Below are positions 1 to 6,140 of a DNA stretch of 7,396 nucleotides, piece after piece (the stretch's first letter is position 1; every line of letters starts with the position of its first letter). The notes beneath the pieces were generated by a model. It worked only from the letters and a program-made list of their open reading frames with translations. It did not search any database and had not been told where the DNA came from. The stretch spans positions 1 to 7,396 of the forward strand of contig DAHUXX010000277.1 of assembly GCA_027306955.1 (NCBI GenBank). Direction: 5' to 3'. The DNA comes from Acetobacteraceae bacterium (GTDB taxonomy: Bacteria > Pseudomonadota > Alphaproteobacteria > Acetobacterales > Acetobacteraceae). A program made the translations under genes and the position numbers.

Positions 1-60
1 GCAGACGGCCCGCTGCCCGTGACCGGGATCGCACGCCCGGCAAGCCGGGGCTGCTCGTGA
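1..60 (+). CDS. 3' end of an upstream gene, product unknown (partial)
   Basis: Frame 1 is open from the left edge for 19 codons and stops at TGA 58-60. The stop overlaps the GTG start of the kinase gene at 57 (GTGA), an arrangement typical of translationally coupled genes. The visible residues (ending ARPASRGCS) carry no recognisable domain. The first PAS domain of the kinase resembles the PAS domain usually found after the CheR part of CheB/CheR fusion proteins, so a CheB/CheR-type partner upstream is an attractive guess, but nothing in these 60 bases shows it. The alternative is that the kinase itself starts further left, because its own frame is also open to the window edge. In that case this tail is not a gene. 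Confidence 0.4.
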   Translation, partial: ADGPLPVTGIARPASRGCS

Positions 61-2618
61 TCAGGGGTGTGCCCGGCGAGACGGCACAGCCCGATGATGG
101 TGCGGCCGACGACCTCGCGGACATCCTGAATGCCACGCAGACCGCGTTCCTGATCCTCGATCGCGGTCTGCGCCTGCTTTTTCTCGCCGGCAACGCAAGC
201 AGGTGGTTCGCCCTCACCGCCGCGGATATCGGCCGTGGCCTCGCCGAGCTCGCGCTGCCGGTGGCCGACCCCGCGTTGGTCGAGGACGCGCGCGCGGCGC
301 TGGCCACGTCCCGGCCGATCCGGAGCGAGATACGCACGAAGGACGGCACCTGGCTGATGCGCGTCGCAGCACCCTACCGCGCCGGCGCCGAACCCGCCGG
401 GGGCGTGCTCGTGGCGTTCACCGACATCACGGCGCTCAAGGCAACCGATGCCGCGACCCGGCAGGCCAAACTCTACGCCGAGTCCATCATCGACGCGATC
501 CGCGAACCACTGGTCGTGCTCGACGAGAACATGGACATCGTCTTCGCCAGCCGTTCCTTCTATCGCTTCCTCGACACCTCGCCCCGACAGGCGCTGGGCC
601 ACCGGCTCGGGGATTCCGATGGCCATCACCTCGACGTGCCGGCGCTCGCCCCCTTCATCGAGCGGCTGCGCGCCGGTGCGCGGCGGATCGACGAGCACCG
701 GATGGAGATCGAGCTTACCCAAGGCGAGCGACACACGATGCTGCTGAGTGCCAGGGAGATCGCGGGGCTGACCGAAGGCGGGCGGAACATCCTCGTCACC
801 ATGGAGGACGTCACCCACATGGTGGAGGTCCAGCGCGCGACGGAACTGGCGCGCCAGAGGGCCGAGCAGGCCAGCCTCGCCAAGACCCGCTTCCTGGCCG
901 CCGCGAGCCACGATCTGCGCCAGCCGCTCCAGACGCTGCGGCTGCTGCGCACCCTGCTTGCCGAGCGCGTGACGGATCCCGAGACGCGCAGGCTCGTGGA
1001 CAGTTCCGGCCAGGCGCTGCGGATCGTCAGCGACATGCTGGATTCCATCCTCGACATCAACCGGCTCGATTCCGGCGTGATCCATCCGCAGATCACCGCC
1101 TTTCCGATCAACGATCTGTTTCGCCGCCTGCGTGCCGAGCTGATGCTGCAGGTGGAGGCGGCCGGGCTCGACTGGCGTGTCGTGCCCAGCAGCGCGATGG
1201 TGACGAGCGACCCGCGCCTGCTCGAACGCATGCTGCGCAATCTCCTGTCGAACGCCATCAAGTACACGCCCCGGGGCAGGATCCTCCTCGGGTGCCGCCG
1301 GCGCGGCGGGAACCTTTCGATTGAGGTCTGGGACACCGGGCCGGGCATACCGCAATCCGAGCAGCGGACGATTTTCCGCGAGTTCAACCAGGGCGCCGGC
1401 GCGTCGCGCCTCGCCCACGCACCCGGCCTCGGCCTCGGGCTTTCGATCGTCCAGCGCCTCGCGGAACGCCTGGGCCACCGGGTCGATCTCGCCTCCCGCG
1501 TCGGCCATGGCTCGGTGTTCTCGATCGAGGTGCCGCTCGCGGAACACACGGCTTCTGCCCCCGCCGCGCCGGGCCGCGGGCCGCCTCCCACGCGGCCGCT
1601 GCCGCTGCAAGGCGTCGTCCTGATCCTCGAGAACGATCCCCATGTCCGCGAGGCGCTCGCGATGTTCGCCGTCTCGCGCGGCCTCGACCCGGTGACGGCC
1701 GCGAGCGGCGAGGACGCGCTGGCGCTGATCGCGGCGCAAGACCTGGCGCCCGACATGCTGATCGTGGATCACAGCCTCTCCGGCGCGGTTGACGGGCTTG
1801 CCGCGATCCGGCGCCTGCGCGCGGCGGCGGGCCGCGACATCCCCGCCCTGGTGCTGACCGGCGATGTCTCGACCGCTTCCCTGCGCGCGATCACGGCAAG
1901 CGGCCTGCCGCACCTGGCCAAGCCGGTTTCCGCCGAAGCGCTGCGCGAGGCGCTGGAAACCCTGGCGGGAAGCCCCGCGCCGGCGACCCAGGCCGGCGGC
2001 GCCGCGCCAAGCCCGTCCGAACACGTCACGATCTTCGTCGTGGAGGACAATGCCGATTTGCGCCGGACGTTGCGGACCTTCCTCGAGGCGAAGGGTTACC
2101 GGGTCGAGGATTTTGCCACGGGCGAGGCGTTCCTCGAGGCGCTGCCGGACGCCGCCGTCGGCTGCGCCGTCCTCGATTTCAGGCTGCCAGGGATGGACGG
2201 CATCGAGGTTCTCCGCCGCCTGGCCGCGCGGGGCAGCCGCCTCTGTGCGATCATGGTCACCGGCAGCGGTGATGTCTCGACCGCGGTCGAGGCGATGAAG
2301 GCGGGGGCGGTGGATTTCGTGCAGAAGCCGGTGAGCGGCAACAAGCTCGTGGCCTCCATCGCCCGCGCGATGGAGAGCGCGGCGGATCCGCAATCACGCG
2401 AGAACGAAATGCTCGCCGCGTCGCGCGAGCTCACGCGCCTCACGCCACGCCAGCGCGAGATCCTGGATCTCGTCGTCGCCGGCCGTGCGAACAAGGAGAT
2501 CGCGGTGCGGCTCGGCATCAACCAGCGCACGGTGGAGAGCCATCGCGCCGTGGTGATGAAGAAGCTGGGCGCAAGGTCGATCGCCGAGCTGATGCGGCAG
2601 GTGCTGGCGGCACGCTAG
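57..2618 (+). CDS. Hybrid sensor histidine kinase with two receiver domains and a FixJ/LuxR-type output domain
   Basis: This 853-residue protein has no membrane segment or signal peptide, so it should be cytoplasmic. Domains in order: PAS 1 about 19-128 (ends FTDIT), PAS 2 about 140-253 (ends MEDVT), a short helical linker, HisKA about 275-342 with phospho-acceptor H285 in SHDLRQPLQ, and HATPase about 385-495 with N box N395/N399, G1 box DTGPGIP (426-432) and G2 box GLGLGLS (457-463). Receiver 1 is about 519-636 (D571, T601, K622) and receiver 2 about 657-775 (E663/D664, D707, T735, K757). The C-terminal LuxR/FixJ helix-turn-helix is about 793-850 (LTPRQREIL, then ANKEIAVRLG and TVESHR). Receiver 2 plus the helix-turn-helix is a complete FixJ-like regulator fused to the kinase. 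By family knowledge, phosphate should pass from H285 to the receivers and alter DNA binding. Signal and target genes are unknown, and I see no haem-ligand signature to make it an oxygen sensor like FixL. The GTG start at 57 is chosen for its overlap with an upstream stop and the GGGG at 47-50. The frame stays open to the window edge, so a longer N-terminus is possible. Confidence 0.93.
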   Translation: MIRGVPGETAQPDDGAADDLADILNATQTAFLILDRGLRLLFLAGNASRWFALTAADIGRGLAELALPVADPALVEDARAALATSRPIRSEIRTKDGTWLMRVAAPYRAGAEPAGGVLVAFTDITALKATDAATRQAKLYAESIIDAIREPLVVLDENMDIVFASRSFYRFLDTSPRQALGHRLGDSDGHHLDVPALAPFIERLRAGARRIDEHRMEIELTQGERHTMLLSAREIAGLTEGGRNILVTMEDVTHMVEVQRATELARQRAEQASLAKTRFLAAASHDLRQPLQTLRLLRTLLAERVTDPETRRLVDSSGQALRIVSDMLDSILDINRLDSGVIHPQITAFPINDLFRRLRAELMLQVEAAGLDWRVVPSSAMVTSDPRLLERMLRNLLSNAIKYTPRGRILLGCRRRGGNLSIEVWDTGPGIPQSEQRTIFREFNQGAGASRLAHAPGLGLGLSIVQRLAERLGHRVDLASRVGHGSVFSIEVPLAEHTASAPAAPGRGPPPTRPLPLQGVVLILENDPHVREALAMFAVSRGLDPVTAASGEDALALIAAQDLAPDMLIVDHSLSGAVDGLAAIRRLRAAAGRDIPALVLTGDVSTASLRAITASGLPHLAKPVSAEALREALETLAGSPAPATQAGGAAPSPSEHVTIFVVEDNADLRRTLRTFLEAKGYRVEDFATGEAFLEALPDAAVGCAVLDFRLPGMDGIEVLRRLAARGSRLCAIMVTGSGDVSTAVEAMKAGAVDFVQKPVSGNKLVASIARAMESAADPQSRENEMLAASRELTRLTPRQREILDLVVAGRANKEIAVRLGINQRTVESHRAVVMKKLGARSIAELMRQVLAAR

Positions 2619-2667
2619 CCCGGCGCCCCGCGCGGCTTGTGCCCGCGGTCCCGCTGGCGCCGCCGGC
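2618..2667 (+). terminator. Possible stem-loop directly after the kinase stop
   Basis: GGCGCC at 2622-2627 can pair with GGCGCC at 2656-2661, and GCC at 2618-2620 with GGC at 2665-2667 across a small bulge, enclosing the first dyad copy. No T-run follows, so it is not a classic intrinsic terminator. In DNA this GC-rich such pairing also arises by chance. I list it only as the best candidate for ending kinase transcripts. Confidence 0.2.
2626..2649. repeat. Intergenic dyad repeat, copy 1
   Basis: The left half CCCCGCGCGGC (2626-2636) and the right half GCCCGCGGT (2641-2649) are separated by TTGT. The halves pair: CCGCG 2628-2632 with CGCGG 2644-2648, one bulged C, then GGC 2634-2636 with GCC 2641-2643. 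Both halves recur identically at 2731-2757. It could be an operator dyad, a small extragenic palindrome or an RNA hairpin. It begins 8 bases after the kinase stop. Confidence 0.5.
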
Positions 2668-2708
2668 AAGGATCGCGGAGCTTCGCGCCGGGGCGGGCAA
2701 GGGCACGC

Positions 2709-2733
2709 GGCGCGGCCATGGACACGCGGTCCC
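2709..2733. repeat. Intergenic dyad repeat, degenerate copy
   Basis: GCGCGGCCATG at 2710-2720 is repeated exactly at 2735-2745 in the next copy, and CGCGGTCCC at 2725-2733 repeats 2644-2652 of copy 1. The segment thus shares one part with each of the other copies, but its own halves pair poorly. It looks like a decayed member of the same element family, though GC-rich chance similarity is possible. Confidence 0.35.
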
Positions 2734-2757
2734 CGCGCGGCCATGCTGGCCCGCGGT
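2731..2757. repeat. Intergenic dyad repeat, copy 2, strong hairpin
   Basis: CCCCGCGCGGC (2731-2741) and GCCCGCGGT (2749-2757) are identical to the halves of copy 1. Here the spacer extends the palindrome: CCGCG 2733-2737 pairs with CGCGG 2752-2756 and GGCCA 2739-2743 with TGGCC 2747-2751. That is ten pairs with one bulged C and a 3-base loop. A competing small hairpin, GCGGT 2753-2757 with ACCGC 2763-2767, shares its right arm. The element ends 30 bases before the Lon-like start codon, so it would lie in the 5' leader of any transcript that starts upstream of it. Confidence 0.55.
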
Positions 2758-2786
2758 GAAAGACCGCAAACGGGGGAACGCGAGGC

Positions 2787-5234
2787 ATGCCCGAGGAAAA
2801 CACCGATCCGCATGCGCCGGAAGCACCGCTCGCGCCGCTCGCGCCGGGACAACTCTATCGCGCCGCCGACCTCTCGGGCCTGGTGTTCGAGACCACCGCC
2901 GACCTCGCGCCGCTGCCCCGCCTGTCCAACCAGAAGCGCGCGCACGAGGCGATCGACTTCGGCGCCGGCATCACCCATCGCGGCTTCAACATCTTCGTCG
3001 TCAGCGCCAGCGGCGCGCGCGCGCTCCAGGCGGTGAAGTCGCTGCTGGAGGAGGCCGCCGCCACGCGCCCGCCGCCGCAGGACTGGGTCTATGTCAACAA
3101 CTTCGCCGCCCCCCAACGGCCGCTGGCGATCGCGCTGCCCGGCCGCCGCGCCCCGGTGTTCCAGAAGGCGGTGCACGACCTCATCGAGGATCTGCGCCTG
3201 TCGCTTCCCGCTTTGTTCGAGAGCGAGGACTACCAGAAGCGCCGCCGTGCCATCGAGCAGGAGGTGCAGGCGAAGAACGAGCACGCCTTCCAGGCACTGA
3301 GCGAGAAGGCGGCGGCGAGGAACATCGCCATCCTGCGTACGCCGATGGGCTTTGGCATGGCGCCGGTGCGCCACGGCAAGGTGGTGCCGCCCGCGGACTT
3401 CAACGCCTGGCCGGAGGCGGACCAGCAGGCGACGCGCGACGCCATCGGCGAGCTCGAGAAGGAGCTGGAGGACACGCTGCGCTCCATCCCGCGCATGGAA
3501 AAGGAACAGCGCGACGCCGTGCGCGCGCTCGACCGCGAGACCGCGAGCCAGGCGGTCGCCCAGCTCTTCGTGCAGCTGCGCGCGCAGTTCGAGGGCCTGC
3601 AAGCGGTGCTTGCGCATATCGATGCCATCCGCGCCGACCTGCTGGAGAACCTGCCGCTGCTGATGTCGGCCGAGGCGGCGGAGCCCGGCGCCATGCAGGC
3701 AGCGATGCGCACCGGCGGGCCGTTCGGCCGCTACGAGGTCAACGTGGTCGTGACGCAGGTGGACCATTCCCCCGGCGCGCCGGTGGTGGAGGAGCCGCAC
3801 CCGACGCTCGCGAACCTGGTCGGGCGCATCGAATACCTGCAGATCCAGGGCGCGCTCGTTACCGACTTCCGGCTGATCAAGGCCGGCGCGTTGCACCGCG
3901 CCAACGGCGGCATGCTGCTGCTCGACGTGCGCAGCCTGCTCACCGAGCCGTTCACCTGGCCCGCGCTCAAGCGCGCGCTGCGCCGGCGCGAGATCACCAT
4001 CGAGGATGCCGGGCGCTTCATGGGCTTCAACATGACCGCCTCGCTGGAGCCGGACCCGATCCCGCTCGACGTGAAGGTGCTGTTGTTCGGCGACCGCCTG
4101 CTCTACCACCTGCTGAGCACGCTCGACCCGGACTTCGCCGAGGACTTCAAGGTGCTCGCCGACTTCGACGACGACACCGACCGCTCGCCCGACGGCGAGG
4201 CGATGCTCGCGCGCATGATCGGCGACATCGCGAGGGGCGAGGAGCTGCTGGCACTCGACCGCGGCGGCGTCGCGCGCATGATCGAGCACGCCTCGCGCAT
4301 GGCGGAGGACGCGAACAAGGTCACGCTGCTCGCGGAGGGGCTGCACGACCTGCTCGTCGAGGCGAGCCACCTCGCCTCGACGGCCTCGCGCAAGGTGGTG
4401 ACACGCGCGGACGTCGATGCCGCCGTCGCGCGGCGCATCCATCGCCTCTCGCGCGTGCGCGAGCGCAGCCAGGAGATGATCCTGCGCGACATCGCGCTGA
4501 TCGAAACCAGCGGCGCGCGCGTGGGCCAGATCAACGGGCTCGCGGTGATGGGCTTCGCCGGCTACGCCTTCGGCCACCCCTCGCGCATCACCTGCCGGGT
4601 GCGGCCGGGCGGGGGCAAGATCGTCGATATCGAGCGCGAGGTGGAACTCGGCGGCAAGCTGCACAGCAAGGGCGTGCTGATCCTCTCGGGCTTTCTCGCC
4701 GGTCGTTACGCCCTCGATACGCCGATGTCGGTCTCCGCCAGCCTGGTGTTCGAGCAGTCCTACGGCGGCGTCGATGGCGACCGCGCCTCCTCGACGGAAC
4801 TCTATGCGCTGCTCTCGGCACTTTCGGGGCTGCCGCTGCGCCAGGACCTCGCGGTGACGGGCTCGGTGAACCAGCACGGCACGGTGCAGGCGATCGGCGG
4901 CGTCAACGACAAGATCGAGGGATATTTCGACATCTGCTCGAGCCGCGGCCTCACCGGCGCGCAGGGCGTGCTGATCCCGGCCTCCAACGTGCAGCACCTG
5001 ATGCTGCGCCAGGACGTGGTGGAGGCGTGCGGGGCGGGCAGGTTCGCGGTCTATCCGGTGCGCACGATCGACGAGGGGATCGCGCTGCTCACCGGACGGC
5101 CGGCGGGCGAGCGCGGCGCCGACGGGCTTTATCCCGCGGGCAGCGTCAACCGCGCGGTGGAGGACCGGCTGCGCCAGTTCGCCGAGGTGGCCAAGGCCGC
5201 GCACAAGGACAACTCGGGGGAGAAAAGCGGATGA
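2787..5234 (+). CDS. Lon-like protein (AAA_32 plus Lon_C domains) with arginine at the catalytic-serine position
   Basis: This 815-residue cytoplasmic protein belongs to the family annotated as Lon-related putative ATP-dependent proteases, of usual length. It has an N-terminal segment (about 20-105), a helical charged insertion (about 130-290), the degenerate AAA module (about 310-560) and a C-terminal Lon protease domain (about 570-770). Recognisable family stretches are LVGRIEY, LVTDFRLIKAGALHRANGG, EPDPIPLDVKVLL, DIEREVELGG, HSKGVLILSGF and VTGSVNQHG. The protease lysine is K709 in AIGGVNDK. The residue 43 positions earlier, where E. coli Lon has S679 (K722 partner), is R666 (codon CGC, 4782-4784) in GDRAS; S668 lies two residues on. 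The P-loop position reads SASGARAL (73-80) with no GK[ST], and the Walker B region is GGMLLLD (374-380) without a following glutamate. Some LonC proteins are known to work without ATP, but loss of the serine would remove peptidase activity. The start at 2787 is the first one after the in-frame stop at 2757-2759; GGGGGA at 2772-2777 is the likely ribosome site. The stop overlaps the next gene. Confidence 0.93.
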   Translation: MPEENTDPHAPEAPLAPLAPGQLYRAADLSGLVFETTADLAPLPRLSNQKRAHEAIDFGAGITHRGFNIFVVSASGARALQAVKSLLEEAAATRPPPQDWVYVNNFAAPQRPLAIALPGRRAPVFQKAVHDLIEDLRLSLPALFESEDYQKRRRAIEQEVQAKNEHAFQALSEKAAARNIAILRTPMGFGMAPVRHGKVVPPADFNAWPEADQQATRDAIGELEKELEDTLRSIPRMEKEQRDAVRALDRETASQAVAQLFVQLRAQFEGLQAVLAHIDAIRADLLENLPLLMSAEAAEPGAMQAAMRTGGPFGRYEVNVVVTQVDHSPGAPVVEEPHPTLANLVGRIEYLQIQGALVTDFRLIKAGALHRANGGMLLLDVRSLLTEPFTWPALKRALRRREITIEDAGRFMGFNMTASLEPDPIPLDVKVLLFGDRLLYHLLSTLDPDFAEDFKVLADFDDDTDRSPDGEAMLARMIGDIARGEELLALDRGGVARMIEHASRMAEDANKVTLLAEGLHDLLVEASHLASTASRKVVTRADVDAAVARRIHRLSRVRERSQEMILRDIALIETSGARVGQINGLAVMGFAGYAFGHPSRITCRVRPGGGKIVDIEREVELGGKLHSKGVLILSGFLAGRYALDTPMSVSASLVFEQSYGGVDGDRASSTELYALLSALSGLPLRQDLAVTGSVNQHGTVQAIGGVNDKIEGYFDICSSRGLTGAQGVLIPASNVQHLMLRQDVVEACGAGRFAVYPVRTIDEGIALLTGRPAGERGADGLYPAGSVNRAVEDRLRQFAEVAKAAHKDNSGEKSG

Positions 5235-6067
5235 GCGACAAGCCCCCGGCGGATGACGGGCGTCTGCTCCTCGGCCTCTGGCACGCGACGATGGACGCCT
5301 CGGCGATGCAGGCGGCGGCGGAGCTGGCGCGGCTGCTCAGCCTCGACCTGTACGCGCTGTTCGTCGAGGACGAGGCGCTGCTGACCATGGCCGCCCTGCC
5401 CTTCGCGCGCGAGATCCGGCTCGCGACCGGCACCTGGAGCAAGCTCAGCACCGAGGACATCGAGGCGCAGATGCACGTGGCCGCGCTGCGCGCGCAGCGC
5501 CTGGTGGACGAGGCCGCGCGCGCGACCGGCATTGCCAGCGCCTTCGAGATCGTGCGCGGCGACCCCGCCACCAGCATCGCCACCGTCTGCCGCGAGAGCG
5601 ACATCCTGGTCGTTGCCGCCCACGCCGCGAGGGGGATTCCCAACGCCGGGCCGACCTTGCCGCGCGAGGCGGCCGAGGCGTCGGCGCGCACCATCCTGCT
5701 GCTGCCGGAGCGGCCGGCGCGGCGGCACGGCGGCATCGTCGCGATCCCCGCCGACGCCTCCGACCCCGCACTCGACACCGCGATCGCGCTGGCGGAGGCA
5801 ACGGGGGAGGATCTCATCGTGCTGCTGGCTGCCGGCGCGGGCCCGGATGCGGCGCGCGACACCGCGGCGCGCGCGCGCGGCGGGGGGCTGGCGGCGCAGC
5901 GCATCACCACGCGCGCCGTGCGCGGCAAGGCGGCGGATGACTGGCTCGATGCCATGGCCGGGCTGCGCGAGCGGCTGATCGTCATCGGCGGCGGCTCGCC
6001 GCTCGCCGACGCGGCCCCGCGGCTTGCCGCGGCACGGCGCGTTCCGGTGTTGCTGACCCGCGTGTGA
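5231..6067 (+). CDS. Tandem universal stress protein-like protein
   Basis: This 278-residue soluble protein is made of two USP-like alpha/beta halves. The first is about 10-158 (strand LLLGLW, then LDLYALFVEDEALL, then SDILVVAAH and TILLLPE). The second is about 165-278 (GGIVAIPA, then DLIVLLAAG, then RLIVIGGGSPL and the terminal VPVLLTRV). The phrase LFVEDEALL..AALPFAREI is typical of USP-like proteins I associate with this type of Lon-like gene. The ATP-binding motif of ATP-type USPs (G-2x-G-9x-G-[S/T]) is not seen in either half, so I infer a non-nucleotide or divergent-ligand form. The start ATG 5231-5233 overlaps the Lon-like stop TGA 5232-5234, and GGGGGAG at 5216-5222 gives a well-spaced ribosome site. 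The two genes are therefore almost certainly co-transcribed and translationally coupled, which suggests that their products act together. The exact role is unknown. Confidence 0.82.
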   Translation: MSDKPPADDGRLLLGLWHATMDASAMQAAAELARLLSLDLYALFVEDEALLTMAALPFAREIRLATGTWSKLSTEDIEAQMHVAALRAQRLVDEAARATGIASAFEIVRGDPATSIATVCRESDILVVAAHAARGIPNAGPTLPREAAEASARTILLLPERPARRHGGIVAIPADASDPALDTAIALAEATGEDLIVLLAAGAGPDAARDTAARARGGGLAAQRITTRAVRGKAADDWLDAMAGLRERLIVIGGGSPLADAAPRLAAARRVPVLLTRV

Positions 6068-6077
6068 TCTGGATCAA
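6064..6077 (+). promoter_or_regulatory. FNR/FixK/Anr-like binding site
   Basis: GTGAT-CTGG-ATCAA matches the CRP/FNR-family consensus TTGAT-N4-ATCAA at nine of ten positions, with the right half perfect. It overlaps the stop codon of the USP-like gene and is centred about 70 bases upstream of the RidA-family start. If it acts as a class II site at -41.5, transcription would begin near 6112. I see no convincing -10 hexamer there, which is not unusual for activated promoters in GC-rich genomes. Single-site matches of this kind do occur by chance. Confidence 0.5.
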
Positions 6078-6102
6078 GGCCGCGCGACACCCGATCCCGC
6101 AG

Positions 6103-6133
6103 CCTTTCGCCGCGAGGAAACGACAGCGAAAGG
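6103..6133 (+). promoter_or_regulatory. Inverted repeat covering the RidA-family Shine-Dalgarno
   Basis: CCTTTCGC (6103-6110) is the perfect reverse complement of GCGAAAGG (6126-6133), with a 15-base loop. The right arm contains the AAAGG of the ribosome site (AAAGGAA 6129-6135, about 6 bases before ATG 6141). A transcript reading through from the USP-like gene could thus fold so as to hide the ribosome site, whereas one starting after 6110 could not. The loop holds a second purine-rich stretch, AGGAAACGAC (6115-6124), nearly repeated as AGGAACGAC (6131-6139). Confidence 0.5.
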
Positions 6134-6140
6134 AACGACG

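Noticed and set aside
203..1756. Several open frames of 90-376 codons inside the kinase gene on both strands
   Set aside because: All are Arg/Ser/Pro/Ala-rich shadows without motifs, overlapping a protein with complete, ordered domains.
57..2618. Naming the kinase FixL/FixJ or an oxygen sensor
   Set aside because: The FixJ-like output module is clear, but neither PAS domain shows a recognisable haem-binding signature, and the FNR-like box nearby is not evidence for what this protein senses.
2718..2759. A 13-codon leader ORF (ATG 2718 to TGA 2757-2759) before the Lon-like gene
   Set aside because: It has no ribosome site, no run of regulatory codons, and coincides with the dyad repeats that better explain the stretch.
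2394..5204. A 936-codon open frame on the minus strand opposite the Lon-like gene
   Set aside because: Its product is an Arg/His/Ala/Leu-rich string without domain logic. It is the usual antisense shadow of a GC-rich gene whose codons avoid the complements of stop codons. The plus-strand protein matches a known family along its full length.
2639..5230. Long in-frame upstream extension of the USP-like gene (a continuous 1142-codon frame to 6067)
   Set aside because: The part before 5231 overlaps the Lon-like gene in another frame and gives low-complexity Arg/Ala/Gly-rich residues. The USP fold and the ribosome site both point to the ATG at 5231.
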